Shown here: piece by piece, positions 1 through 9,809 of the stretch | How the letters are laid out: every line of letters starts with the position of its first letter | Position numbering within the stretch: the stretch's first letter is position 1 | Source of the DNA: Pseudomonas alkylphenolica | GTDB taxonomy: Bacteria > Pseudomonadota > Gammaproteobacteria > Pseudomonadales > Pseudomonadaceae | NCBI RefSeq assembly: GCF_000746525.1 | Contig: NZ_CP009048.1 | Location: forward strand, 157,501 to 221,500 | Direction: 5' to 3' | Length of the DNA: 64,000 nucleotides | Position numbers and translations under genes: made by a program | Notes under the pieces: model-generated | What the model was told of the DNA's origin: nothing | Database searches by the model: none | The model's input: only the letters and a program-made list of their open reading frames with translations

Positions 1-1510
<1,510 letters not shown>

Positions 1511-1512
1511 AT

Positions 1513-1554
1513 AACACCCAAGCAATCTGCGTCGAAAGGCCAGATTGCGGTGTT
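1513..1554 (+). other. Stem-loop in the 23S-5S spacer
   Basis: AACACC (1513-1518) plus GCAATCTG (1522-1529) pairs with CAGATTGC (1541-1548) plus GGTGTT (1549-1554), around a short loop containing GTCGAAAGG. It follows the 23S 3' end directly and is probably part of the precursor that RNases trim. The pairing is seen directly; the processing role is inferred. Confidence 0.6.
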
Positions 1555-1648
1555 GTGAAGACGAAACGAACCGAAAGTTTGCGACTCACAACCATCACAT
1601 ACCCAATTCGCTGGAGTGTCTGAACAAGACCTTCTGGCAACAGAATTT

Positions 1649-1764
1649 CTTGACGACCATAGAGCATTGGAACCACCTGATCCCATCCCGAACTCAGCAG
1701 TGAAACGATGCATCGCCGATGGTAGTGTGGGGTTTCCCCATGTGAGAGTAGGTCATCGTCAAGA
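1649..1764 (+). rRNA. rrf: 5S ribosomal RNA
   Basis: This 116-base gene begins CTTGACGACCATAGAGC and ends with the complementary GGTCATCGTCAAG, forming helix I. The internal CCCATCCCGAACTCAGCAGTG block is the standard 5S loop B/C region. It follows the 23S gene by about 140 bases and closes the rRNA operon. No tRNA lies in this 23S-5S spacer. Confidence 0.96.
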
Positions 1765-1775
1765 TTCAATTCCAG

Positions 1776-1806
1776 AACCCCTGTCTGCATTGCAGACAGG
1801 GGTTTT
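1776..1806 (+). terminator. Rho-independent terminator of the rRNA operon
   Basis: AACCCCTGTCTG and CAGACAGGGGTT form a long GC-rich hairpin around CATTG, followed by TTTTGTCTTTT. It sits 12 bases past 5S and separates the rRNA operon from the convergent gene ending at 1827. Confidence 0.93.
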
Positions 1807-1826
1807 GTCTTTTCTGGCCTACAGCT

Positions 1827-2294
1827 TTAGCTCAGCAGGTTGCGCACATTGTTCAGCGCGTCATCGGCAAAGCCCTGAAGGAACGCCTGAAACCCCGGCA
1901 GGGCGTCGCTACCACCTGTGTAAGGTTCGGCCTGGATGGTCCAGGTAGCGCGGGCACGGCGCTCATCCACCGCCTCGACCTGCATGGCCGCCCACAGGTT
2001 GCCGATGTTCAGGCTGGTGTAGATCAGGCTCCAGGTCATGTACATGGCCTGCTCGTCGCGGGCATTGAGCTGCTCGATGACCACATTGCCGTCCTTGAAC
2101 AGCTTTTTGCGCACCGAGCGTACGCCGCTGCCGGTCATGTCGATGTGGGCAAGCGCCGGGATGAACACCGGGAAGCCGGCAAAGTTGCCGACGATGTTCC
2201 AGACGCTGGCGGCGTCCGCGGCGATCTCGACGCTGGCAACTACCTGGCAGCCGTGTGGATTGCGGATCAAGGTATCGGGTTGAAGTATTTGCAT
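1827..2294 (-). CDS. pvfD: SRPBCC-family protein, last gene of the pvf/mgo signal operon
   Basis: This 155-residue protein has the fold signature of the SRPBCC / polyketide cyclase-like superfamily: an N-terminal strand with VVASVEIAADAASVWNIVG, a central pocket region, and a long C-terminal helix (about 125-155). The start at 2294 has AGGAG a suitable distance upstream, and the gap to the NRPS stop is 30 bases, so it is the last gene of a four-gene operon. Order and family match PvfD of P. entomophila and MgoD of P. syringae. The exact chemistry of this member is not known to me; it may bind or process the hydrophobic product. Symbol assignment rests on operon context. Confidence 0.82.
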   Translation of the reverse strand: MQILQPDTLIRNPHGCQVVASVEIAADAASVWNIVGNFAGFPVFIPALAHIDMTGSGVRSVRKKLFKDGNVVIEQLNARDEQAMYMTWSLIYTSLNIGNLWAAMQVEAVDERRARATWTIQAEPYTGGSDALPGFQAFLQGFADDALNNVRNLLS

Positions 2295-2324
2295 GCTGTG
2301 GATCTCCTGCGTGGGTTGAAGGGG

Positions 2325-5300
2325 TCAGATGAAGCGGATATCGCGCAGGTACTGGCAGCCGCGCTGCAGTAGTTCTGGCGACTTGGCCGGGTAGTGGGCG
2401 CCCATGCGCTCGACGCCGGCGCGGGCGTTGCGGTGCTGGATGTTGGAGATATCGCCGATGTCCTCGCCGAAGCCGTCGAGGTAAAAGCCCAGTACGTCGA
2501 ACAGGGCATTGTCCCGATCGACTCGCCGCAGCTGGCGTTGCCACTGCGCCACGCTGACCAGCTCGAAGGGGTAGCTGTGCTCGCGAAAGGCCTGAACGTA
2601 GTCGCACCAGCTGAGCGGCTCGGGGTTGTGCAGGTTGAACACGGCGTGGCCGGCCTGGTAGCGGCTGCTGTGGAAGGCGATGAAACGAGCGAGGAAATCC
2701 ACCGGCATCAGGTCGAAGTTCAGCTCCAGCGCCGGGACCTGGCCCAGTTGCAACGAACCTTTGAGCATCAACATCAGCCGGTTCCGCTGCGGTTGGCAGA
2801 CGCCTGTGCGGCTGTTGAAGCTGATGTTCCCGGGGCGGTACAGGTTGACCCATACGCCCTCGGCGCGAGCGCGCTTGAGAATGCGTTCGCCGACCCATTT
2901 GCTCAGGTTGTAACCGTTGCGCAGATAGATGGGCGGCGTTTGTGCCGGTTCTTGTTCCAGTACCTGGCCGTCGTTGTCGATGGCGCTGCAGGCCGACAAG
3001 GTCGAGATAAAGTTGAAGATCTTCTTGCGCCGGCCTTCGCACAGGCGCAGGCATTCGAACAGCGGTTCGATGTTGTCGGCGGCCAGAGTCTGGTAGTCGA
3101 GCACATGGTTGACCTGCGCCGCGTTGTGCAGCAGGGCACCATACTGGTTGTCGAGGTAGCCGTAATCGCTATCGCTCAGGCCCAGCTGCGGCAGGCGCAA
3201 GTCGGCGTCGAATACCTTCACCCGACTCAGGTCCAGTGAACTTAGCCGGTTTTCTTCCAGGGCCTGAAGGAAGCGCTCATGGGCCGATTGCTGTTCATTG
3301 CGCCGGACCAGGCAAGCCACTTCGCTGGCACCCCATTGCAGTAAGGCCTCGACCAGGTGAACACCGAGAAAGCTGTTGGCACCGGTGACAATCACCTTAT
3401 GCACGTCGCCCAGTTGAGCTACTGGCTGGACGGTCAGTTGCAGCTCACGACGGACATCGCTTTCGGCCTGGGGATCGACAGCGCTGCTGATCGACATTTC
3501 ACCGCTGACCAGCTGCGCGAGGCGTTGCAAGGTCGGCATCTCGATAAAGCGGTTGATCGGGATACCGCAGCCGAACTGTTCGCGCACCTCCAGCAGCAAG
3601 CGCGACAGCAGGATGGAATGGCCACCCAGATTGAAAAAACTGTCGTCGGTAGCGATTTCCGCTTCGGACAAGCCCAGCAGCTCGCTCCACAAGGCCCGCA
3701 GACGAGTTTCGGTGGGGTTACTCGGGGGCAGGCGCTGTTCGGTCTGTGGTAGCCCCCGAGGCCGCTTCAGCAGCGCCTGGCGATCGACTTTGCCGTTGGC
3801 GGTGTAGGGCATCTGCGCCAGCAGTTGGTAGAAAGCCGGACGCATGTAGTCGGGCAGATGAAGCTCGGCATATTCGCGTAAGGCGACCTCATCCGGCGTG
3901 CTCTGGGGTTGGGCGGCGAAGACCAGGATTCGCCGTTGATCATCGATGACCACTGCCAGCTGGCGGAACAGACCACTGTTGCGCAGACAATGCTCGATCT
4001 CTTCGGGCTCGACGCGAAAGCTGCGGATCTTCACCTGATTGTCGCGACGGCCACACAGTTCGATGCCATCAGCGGTCCATTTGCCGATATCACCGGTGCG
4101 GTACAGACGCCGGCTGGTGCCGTCGGCCAATGTCAGCTGCAGAAAGCGCTCGTCGCTCAAGGCAGGGTTGTTGAGATAGCCCAGGCCGACGCCGGGGCCA
4201 TCGATGTACAGCTCACCGGGCTGTTGCTCGAGGACAGGCTGCAGGTCCTGGTCCAGGATCAACACTTGGGTGTTGGCGATGGGACGCCCCAGGTTGCGGG
4301 GGTTATCGCCTGCCTGGAATACCCGGGTGGTTGCAAGCACCGTGGTTTCGGTTGGCCCGTAGATGTTGTGCAACAGACACTGTCCGGCCAGTTGAGCGAT
4401 CACCGCTGGTTCACAGACATCGCCACCGGTGATCAAGTGGCTCAGGCCCAAAGGCTGATCGAGTGGCAGGATGCTCAACAGCGCGGGCGGCAGGAAGGCA
4501 TGGCTGACCTCTTGCTGGCGGATCAGCGTCAGCAGTTGCTGCGGGTCACGTCGCTGGTCTTCGCTGGGCACCACCAGCTCGGCGCCGCAAATCAACGTCG
4601 GCAGAATATCCAGCAGCGAAGCATCGAAGCCTATGGTCGAGAATTGCAGCACCCGGCTGTGCTGGTTGAGCTGCACATGCGCGGCATACCAGGCCTGGAA
4701 GTGGCTGAGGTTGCGCTGGCTAAGCAGTACGCCCTTGGGCTGGCCGGAGGTGCCCGAAGTGTAGATCGCCGCGCAGGGGGCATCCATGGCCGGGCGCTGG
4801 CGCATCAGCGGCGGTGGGAGACTTTGCAGATCGATAGGCAACTGATGCACGTTCAGCGTCGGCAGACAGGGGTCATCAGCATCGAGCTGGCCATCATGCA
4901 GCAGCGCACTGGCCCTGGCGTCGCGCAGAATGTGCCTCAGACGTTGCGCCGGTTGGCTTGGGTCCAGAGGTAGGTACACCGCGGCACAGCCGAGTACGGC
5001 GAGCAGGCTGGCGTAGAGCGCTGACGACTTGCCCAGGCAGACACCAATCACGCTGCTGTGTTGCGAGTCGGCAACTGCAGGCAGCATGCGCAGCAGCTGT
5101 TGCTGGATGGCGGCGGCTTGCGTGTGCAGTTGCCGATAGTTGATGCGCCGGCCATCCAGGTTCAGTGCTGGCTTGTGCGCATGGCTACATAGGCTGCGCT
5201 CCAGCTGTTCGATCAGCGAGACTTCGGCTTGCTCCCGCAGCGCCAGGTCCGTGGTCTGGTTGAAGCGGTGAAACAACGCCAGTTGTTCCAGCCAGTCCAG

Positions 5301-5780
5301 GCTGTGCTCGCAGTCATGCTGGCCTGAGGTGATGGTTGTGGCTTCAAGCAGATGCTCAGGGTTACGGGCGAACCGGCTGACGTGCAGGGCGATCAACGCC
5401 TGCAGGGCGTCCATTGCTTGCACACGTAATTGCTGGCCGTTGCCCGACGGGTCAGCTGTCAGTGTCTGACGCTCGATCAAGCGTTGGGTGGTGGCACTGC
5501 CAGTCCAGCACAACAGATCGAGCCGCGGCAGGTCATGACCGGGCAGTTGGCTGATACCCAGACGCAGACTCAGTAGCGCGCACGCGTGCAGGTTGCGCCA
5601 GGCGGCTGAATCAAGCGTCAGGCTGCCATCTTCGATGACCAGCCCAGGCTGCCCTGTGTGCTGCGCCAACGCCTGGGCGCTGCTGGCCTGGAAGACACCA
5701 TGGCCCTGTTGTTCCAGCGCTTGGCAGACACGGGCCAGCGCCGGGCTGGCGCCGATCAGCAGAATTTCGAGACGTCTCAT
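2325..5780 (-). CDS. pvfC: Condensation-less NRPS (A-T-reductase) of the pvf/mgo signal cluster
   Basis: This 1151-residue enzyme activates an amino acid as its adenylate, loads it on a carrier domain and releases it by NAD(P)H reduction. Residues 1-150 form an N-terminal region whose LEILLIGAS start looks nucleotide-fold-like. The adenylation domain (about 190-690) contains AIYTSGTSGQPKG near 340 and YGPTETT near 478. The carrier domain has GGHS near 719, with the phosphopantetheine serine. A thioester-reductase domain (about 790-1151) starts with IVTGANSFLG. There is no condensation domain. The chosen ATG at 5780 follows AAGGAGGG and overlaps the upstream stop as ATGA, so I prefer it to the longer frame. 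MgoA/PvfC homologues act on valine or leucine; substrate here is not determined. Confidence 0.9.
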   Translation of the reverse strand: MRRLEILLIGASPALARVCQALEQQGHGVFQASSAQALAQHTGQPGLVIEDGSLTLDSAAWRNLHACALLSLRLGISQLPGHDLPRLDLLCWTGSATTQRLIERQTLTADPSGNGQQLRVQAMDALQALIALHVSRFARNPEHLLEATTITSGQHDCEHSLDWLEQLALFHRFNQTTDLALREQAEVSLIEQLERSLCSHAHKPALNLDGRRINYRQLHTQAAAIQQQLLRMLPAVADSQHSSVIGVCLGKSSALYASLLAVLGCAAVYLPLDPSQPAQRLRHILRDARASALLHDGQLDADDPCLPTLNVHQLPIDLQSLPPPLMRQRPAMDAPCAAIYTSGTSGQPKGVLLSQRNLSHFQAWYAAHVQLNQHSRVLQFSTIGFDASLLDILPTLICGAELVVPSEDQRRDPQQLLTLIRQQEVSHAFLPPALLSILPLDQPLGLSHLITGGDVCEPAVIAQLAGQCLLHNIYGPTETTVLATTRVFQAGDNPRNLGRPIANTQVLILDQDLQPVLEQQPGELYIDGPGVGLGYLNNPALSDERFLQLTLADGTSRRLYRTGDIGKWTADGIELCGRRDNQVKIRSFRVEPEEIEHCLRNSGLFRQLAVVIDDQRRILVFAAQPQSTPDEVALREYAELHLPDYMRPAFYQLLAQMPYTANGKVDRQALLKRPRGLPQTEQRLPPSNPTETRLRALWSELLGLSEAEIATDDSFFNLGGHSILLSRLLLEVREQFGCGIPINRFIEMPTLQRLAQLVSGEMSISSAVDPQAESDVRRELQLTVQPVAQLGDVHKVIVTGANSFLGVHLVEALLQWGASEVACLVRRNEQQSAHERFLQALEENRLSSLDLSRVKVFDADLRLPQLGLSDSDYGYLDNQYGALLHNAAQVNHVLDYQTLAADNIEPLFECLRLCEGRRKKIFNFISTLSACSAIDNDGQVLEQEPAQTPPIYLRNGYNLSKWVGERILKRARAEGVWVNLYRPGNISFNSRTGVCQPQRNRLMLMLKGSLQLGQVPALELNFDLMPVDFLARFIAFHSSRYQAGHAVFNLHNPEPLSWCDYVQAFREHSYPFELVSVAQWQRQLRRVDRDNALFDVLGFYLDGFGEDIGDISNIQHRNARAGVERMGAHYPAKSPELLQRGCQYLRDIRFI

Positions 5781-6724
5781 GAATCCCTCCTTGGCTCGGG
5801 CAGGTAGTGCGCCAGCGCGCGCTGCACGCAAGGCGAATCGAGCATTAAGCTGCTGCGCAAAAAGCGCAGGATGTTGCCCAGCAGCGGATGCTGGTGATTG
5901 ATCGGGTAGGCCATGGCGAGCACTTCCTCACGCAAAGCCTGGCGTACCGAAGGAGCTACAGGCAGCTGATCGATCAGGGTGAAGTCGAAGGCTTTCTGGA
6001 TCTCGTTGGTCAGGTACTGCTCGAGAAACACCGGAAGGATTTCGGCGATGCACCGGCGATCTTGCTCTTCGGCGCTTTGCCAATAGATCCGCGTCAAGCG
6101 CGCCCAGAACATCGAGTGACGGCCTTCATCGAGCAGGTGATCGGCCATCAGCCCTTTGATCGAGGGCTTGACCGTGTCATCGCGGGCGAAGGCGGCCACG
6201 TCGTCGGTCAGGGTGTTTTCGGCAATGCCGACACAGATCAGTTCCAGAGCGTCGCGCAGGTGGGGTGGCGCCAGGGCCAGTGCCGCCGGGATGGCGCGGC
6301 TGAGTTCGATTTCCGCGGGCAAGCTGATCGGTTCGATGCCGGTCAGGGCAATGGTCTGTTGCATGAAGTCCATCGCCACCAAGGCGTGGTAGTCCTCGTC
6401 GACCACCACGCTCATCGCGTCATAGCGACAGGCGAAGGGAAAGCGGATGGCGAAGCGGTCCTTGGCGATTCGGCGGGCGGTGCGATCAACGATTTCGGTT
6501 TCGAAGATCACCACATCGTTGATGAACTTGTAGAGGCTCTGCACCAGGGCCAGGTCGCGCAACTGCGGGCATTCGCGCAGAAAACCTGCCGTCAGCACCA
6601 GCGGCTGGCGGCTGAGCGGGTAGATCAGGCGCTGATCATCTTCGACCATGCGTCTGGGCCGGGTGCGGATGGTTGCCCGGTTCTCCCAGGTCTCGGCGAA
6701 GGACTGATAGTCAGAGGCGTTCAT
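5777..6724 (-). CDS. pvfB: AurF-family diiron N-oxygenase of the pvf/mgo cluster
   Basis: This protein of about 315 residues belongs to the p-aminobenzoate N-oxygenase (AurF) family, non-haem diiron enzymes that oxidise amines. Candidate iron ligands are visible: FETEIVD in an early helix, [11 protein letters not shown] in the middle and DEGRHSMF further on, the E/D-xx-H pairs typical of the fold. In the homologous mgo and ham pathways this enzyme oxidises the amino group on the way to an N-N or N-oxide product. The start at 6724 is preceded by GAGGTGAG and overlaps the previous stop (ATGA); the same overlap occurs with the NRPS gene downstream, so the three genes are translationally coupled. 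Confidence 0.88.
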   Translation of the reverse strand: MNASDYQSFAETWENRATIRTRPRRMVEDDQRLIYPLSRQPLVLTAGFLRECPQLRDLALVQSLYKFINDVVIFETEIVDRTARRIAKDRFAIRFPFACRYDAMSVVVDEDYHALVAMDFMQQTIALTGIEPISLPAEIELSRAIPAALALAPPHLRDALELICVGIAENTLTDDVAAFARDDTVKPSIKGLMADHLLDEGRHSMFWARLTRIYWQSAEEQDRRCIAEILPVFLEQYLTNEIQKAFDFTLIDQLPVAPSVRQALREEVLAMAYPINHQHPLLGNILRFLRSSLMLDSPCVQRALAHYLPEPRRDS

Positions 6725-7497
6725 ACACTCACCTCGACCTGGAGAGTTCGCATCGACAGAAGCAAGCGATCCCACAGGGCAATACGGCTTTGCACCGCCG
6801 CAATGGCCGCTTGGTAAACCTGCTGCTCTCGTTGTGGATCGTCCTGGACCAGACGGGCGAGCAATTGCTCGGCGGCCGGGCCGTGGTCTTCGGCATCCAC
6901 TTCGATATGCCGTTGCAGGTAGTAGCGAAAAGTCGGTGCCTGTTCGCCAGTGATACCCCAGTCATCAAGGATGCGCTGGAACATCCCCGGGATGACGCTT
7001 TCCCGCCCATGCAGGAACGCTGCGGCCACGCTGTGCGCCGGAGCATTGAGGGCGATGTCGAGGGTGTGGCAGACAAACTGCCGGGCTGCATCGCTGGCGC
7101 CGGCCTGTTGCAATGCGCTGGTGTAGTCGATGCCTTCACGTTGCAGGCTGACGAAGCGTTCGATGGCCCGGGTGCTGGCGCCTACTTCGCGCATGGCGTC
7201 CAGATACAGCTCGAAGTGGCTGTAATGCCCCTGTTCGAGGCGCTCATCAGACTCTTCGCCCAGCACAATCTCATTGATCAGCCGTGCGGCTTTCGGGTCT
7301 TGCGGGGGGAGCCAGGGCAGATCAACGCAGGTCAGTTCCTGTTGCAGACGCTTGGTCAGTGACATGAAGTCCCAGACGGCAAATACATGGGTTTCCATGA
7401 ACCGTTGAAGTACCGGTAGTGAATGGATCTCGGCAAATATCGGATGGTTGGAAAGTTGTTCTTTGTAATGCGCCAGTGTCGATTCAAACGTGGTCAT
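6721..7497 (-). CDS. pvfA: DUF3050 / haem-oxygenase-like protein, first gene of the pvf/mgo cluster
   Basis: This 258-residue all-helical protein matches the DUF3050 family, distant relatives of haem-oxygenase-like diiron oxidases. Recognisable segments are [15 protein letters not shown] near 32-46 and [11 protein letters not shown] around 74-84, with further His/Glu-rich helices ([23 protein letters not shown]) that could bind metal. It is the promoter-proximal gene: GAGGGAAC lies before the ATG at 7497, and about 640 bases without an obvious gene lie upstream. It corresponds to PvfA/MgoB. Homologues are thought to take part in forming the N-N bond or in oxidative tailoring; that role is recalled from the family, not shown by this sequence. 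Confidence 0.87.
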   Translation of the reverse strand: MTTFESTLAHYKEQLSNHPIFAEIHSLPVLQRFMETHVFAVWDFMSLTKRLQQELTCVDLPWLPPQDPKAARLINEIVLGEESDERLEQGHYSHFELYLDAMREVGASTRAIERFVSLQREGIDYTSALQQAGASDAARQFVCHTLDIALNAPAHSVAAAFLHGRESVIPGMFQRILDDWGITGEQAPTFRYYLQRHIEVDAEDHGPAAEQLLARLVQDDPQREQQVYQAAIAAVQSRIALWDRLLLSMRTLQVEVSV

Positions 7498-8140
7498 AAT
7501 GTTCCCTCATCAGCACTTGGTGATTGGCTGGCTGTTTATTTGTTACAGCGCTTTATCTATTTCCAGGCGAGCAAGTATCTCGATTGCAAAGTCGATAAAA
7601 ATGCTTCGGGTGTTTTGCCAGGGCCCATGACGGCAGGCGTTTACAGGGTGCACAAGCAGGTTGCAGCTCGCTTGTGGCTGGCGATTTAAAACTTAGAACA
7701 ACTTTCGAGTTTGGCGCAATAAGTTTCTTGAATATATTTGTGCTGTATGTTTTTTAAATATAAGTGTGTTGCATAAAACTCTCCGTAAAGGTTTTATTGG
7801 GATGTAAGTGCTCCTTCCGACAATTAAGGGTCAGAATTAAAACTGCATGAGCGAATGCCTCACTCGGAGCACTACTGGGGGCAGGGCTATTGGGGTATTG
7901 GTTCGGTGGGCAGCTGATCGGTATCGGTCCTTGCCCGGCGACTGGCTCCTTCTGCATGTTCTGGACGAGCAAACGGCCTGGCCCGCCTGGAAGGCGATCA
8001 GCGGTCGTTGCGCGAACTAGAGTGTGCCGAAAACGCGGACGCTGCCATGTCTGGCTGAAGGGGCAGGGGGAAAGACAGAAGGTCTGGGCAGCCATCACAT
8101 CTGAATGATGGCCGCCCGTTCGTAGCTCAGAGGCTCTGGA
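7498..8140. other. Gene-poor region upstream of the pvf operon
   Basis: About 640 bases lie between pvfA and the GntR gene, both on the minus strand. The pvfA-proximal part (about 7500-7850) is AT-rich, with long A/T runs near 7680-7790, and presumably holds the operon promoter. The distal part (7850-8100) is GC-rich and has weak coding character on the plus strand (see the small candidate at 7847-8020). Other open frames here show no similarity I recognise. No clear terminator was found. Confidence 0.6.
7847..8020 (+). pseudogene. Possible small gene or frameshifted gene remnant
   Basis: ATG 7847 opens 57 codons whose later part reads DWLLLHVLDEQTAWPAWKA, a protein-like composition, ending at a TAG. 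An overlapping +1 frame then reads LARLEGDQRSLRELECAENA, also protein-like, up to a stop near 8058. Two adjacent plausible fragments in different frames suggest a decayed gene of about 70 residues. There is no good ribosome binding site and I recognise no family. It could be chance in GC-rich DNA. Confidence 0.25.
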
Positions 8141-8833
8141 TCACTCTACCGGTCGACTGTTCAGGTAGGCTTTGATGGTTTTTGCTGCGGTGTTCAGGTG
8201 GCGCTCAAGCACCCTGATGGCATCATCGACCGACTTGTCGTTGGCTGCATCGACCAAGCCGTTGTGGTCGTCCTGGGTCAGTTTACCCAGGCCCATCGAG
8301 GACAGGTGAAAGCGCAGGAAGCGTTCTTCTTCGTTGAGCTCGACTTCAATCAGGTGCAGCAGCTTCTTGTTCGAGGCCTTGCTGTATAGGCTCATGTGGA
8401 ACAGGCGGTTCAGGCGCCCGATTTCAGCGTGCCGGGTTTCGTTTTCCAGTTGACTGATGTAGCTGCGGGCGAGGGCGATATCGTCAGCATCGAGCAGAGG
8501 AATCGACTGACGCAGCGCTTCGGATTCCAGCAGTACTCGCAACGCATAGGTGTCTACGGCGTCTTCACCGATCAGCGGCGCGACCACAGCGCCCTTGTGC
8601 GCCACTACCTGCAGCAGCGATTGCGCTTCAAGCTGGCGCAGCGCTTCACGCACCGGCATGCGGCTGACCCCGAACAACGTCGCCAGCTCCTGCTGGCGCA
8701 GGGCCCGGCCGGGTGGCAGGCGACCATCGAGAATGGCGCTGCGCAACCGCTCTTCAATCACACTACGAGCCAGGTGCGGCGGCACTTGCTCGCTGCCCAG
8801 TATTTCGCTCAAAGGTCTGGATTTTTCGGTCAC
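8141..8833 (-). CDS. GntR-family regulator, FadR (FCD) subfamily
   Basis: This 230-residue regulator has an N-terminal winged helix (about 20-85) with the typical LATLFGVSRMPVREALRQLEA recognition segment. A C-terminal all-helical FCD effector domain (about 95-220) carries candidate metal/ligand histidines in LNRLFHMSLY and VLERHLNTA. The start is GTG at 8833, with AAGGA about 13 bases upstream, slightly long spacing. A perfect 12-bp palindrome lies 37 bases upstream and is a plausible autoregulatory site. The ligand is unknown; FCD regulators usually sense organic acids. It may control the pvf operon downstream on the same strand, but nothing in the sequence proves this. Confidence 0.88.
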   Translation of the reverse strand: MTEKSRPLSEILGSEQVPPHLARSVIEERLRSAILDGRLPPGRALRQQELATLFGVSRMPVREALRQLEAQSLLQVVAHKGAVVAPLIGEDAVDTYALRVLLESEALRQSIPLLDADDIALARSYISQLENETRHAEIGRLNRLFHMSLYSKASNKKLLHLIEVELNEEERFLRFHLSSMGLGKLTQDDHNGLVDAANDKSVDDAIRVLERHLNTAAKTIKAYLNSRPVE

Positions 8834-8869
8834 GCTTTACGTTGTCCTTAATGTCGAATGGCTTTGATC

Positions 8870-8881
8870 ATTGGATCCAAT
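8870..8881. promoter_or_regulatory. Palindrome ATTGGATCCAAT, candidate GntR operator
   Basis: A perfect 12-bp palindrome lies 37 bases before the GTG of the FadR-type regulator. Operators of this subfamily are commonly short palindromes of this kind (TTGG..CCAA). I saw no second copy upstream of pvfA, so autoregulation is the simplest reading. Confidence 0.6.
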
Positions 8882-9052
8882 CACCCTAGTAAGCGCAGGA
8901 GTCCTTGTCAAACCGCGCTACTGCGGCAGTAGTTGCTATCGTGAATGAAGTTTTTCTCCAAGGGAAGTCGAGCCGACGTACTGGGGTCGGGGGGGCTGCC
9001 AATAGACAGGCTGGTTGATATTGCGGTGATTGCAAGGTGCCATTGTTTTTTA

Positions 9053-9799
9053 ATGGGCAAGGCCGCACCATCGATACTTTTCCACAGGTCTGCGCAGGTT
9101 TTCGCATTGGCGATACGTTGGGCTGTTCACTTGACCATGCGTCGGCTGGGCCTTGCCGTGGTGTTCGGCTGCCTGCTGTTGGGCAGCCTGCAGGCCGATT
9201 GGGATTTTTCCCAGATCAGCCGGCGTGCCCAGTCGCTGTACGGGCCGCTAGGCGCGGGACAAGGCCGTATCGATGCCTGGCAGAACATGCTGGCGACAGA
9301 AAAGCAGGGCAGCGATGCCGAGCAGCTCAAACGGGTCAACCTGTTCTTCAATCACCAGTTGCGCTATGTCGAAGACATCGATCTGTGGCGTGAGGTCGAT
9401 TACTGGGCAACGCCGATACAGGCCTTGATCAAGGGCCAGGGCGATTGCGAGGATTATGCTATCGCCAAGTACTTCAGCCTGCGACGCATGGGGGTCCCGG
9501 CGGAAAAACTGCGCATCACCTACGTCAAGGCGCTGCGCCAGAACCGCGCGCACATGGTCCTGACCTACTACTCGAGCCCCAATGCCATGCCACTGGTGCT
9601 CGACAGCCTGATGGACGCGATCAAGCCCGCCAATGAGCGTGCCGACTTGTTGCCGGTCTATTCCTTCAACGGTGAAGGCCTGTGGCTGACCGGTGCTACG
9701 GGCAATAAGAAAGTCGGCGACACCAAACGCTTGTCGCGTTGGCAGGATCTATTGAAAAAGATGCAGGCCGAAGGTTTCCCGGCCGAACCGGTTTACTAA
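9053..9799 (+). CDS. lapG: LapG periplasmic cysteine protease (adhesin release)
   Basis: This transglutaminase-like (DUF920) protease cuts the N-terminal region of LapA and frees the adhesin from the outer membrane when c-di-GMP is low. The catalytic triad is visible: Cys in GQGDCEDYA, His in NRAHMVL and Asp in PLVLDSL. With the start at 9053 the protein has 248 residues and Cys falls at 132, close to the Cys numbering I recall for LapG of P. fluorescens. An alternative ATG at 9137 gives a compact signal peptide (MRRLGLAVVFGCLLLGSLQA) and 220 residues. Neither start has a strong ribosome binding site. It is followed after 10 bases by lapD. Confidence 0.93.
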   Translation: MGKAAPSILFHRSAQVFALAIRWAVHLTMRRLGLAVVFGCLLLGSLQADWDFSQISRRAQSLYGPLGAGQGRIDAWQNMLATEKQGSDAEQLKRVNLFFNHQLRYVEDIDLWREVDYWATPIQALIKGQGDCEDYAIAKYFSLRRMGVPAEKLRITYVKALRQNRAHMVLTYYSSPNAMPLVLDSLMDAIKPANERADLLPVYSFNGEGLWLTGATGNKKVGDTKRLSRWQDLLKKMQAEGFPAEPVY

Positions 9800-9809
9800 A
9801 GGAGCACAG

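Noticed and set aside
1963..3054. Minus-strand frame of 363 codons overlapping the 3' end of the NRPS and the SRPBCC gene
   Set aside because: It is in a different frame from both real genes and is rich in R, P, Q and H, typical of an out-of-frame GC-rich reading.
2394..4973. Plus-strand frames opposite the NRPS gene
   Set aside because: Shadows of the minus-strand coding sequence, without ribosome sites or recognisable domains.
8945..9052. Start of lapG at 8945
   Set aside because: It would add 36 residues before the exported N-terminus with no support; 9053 or 9137 fit better.
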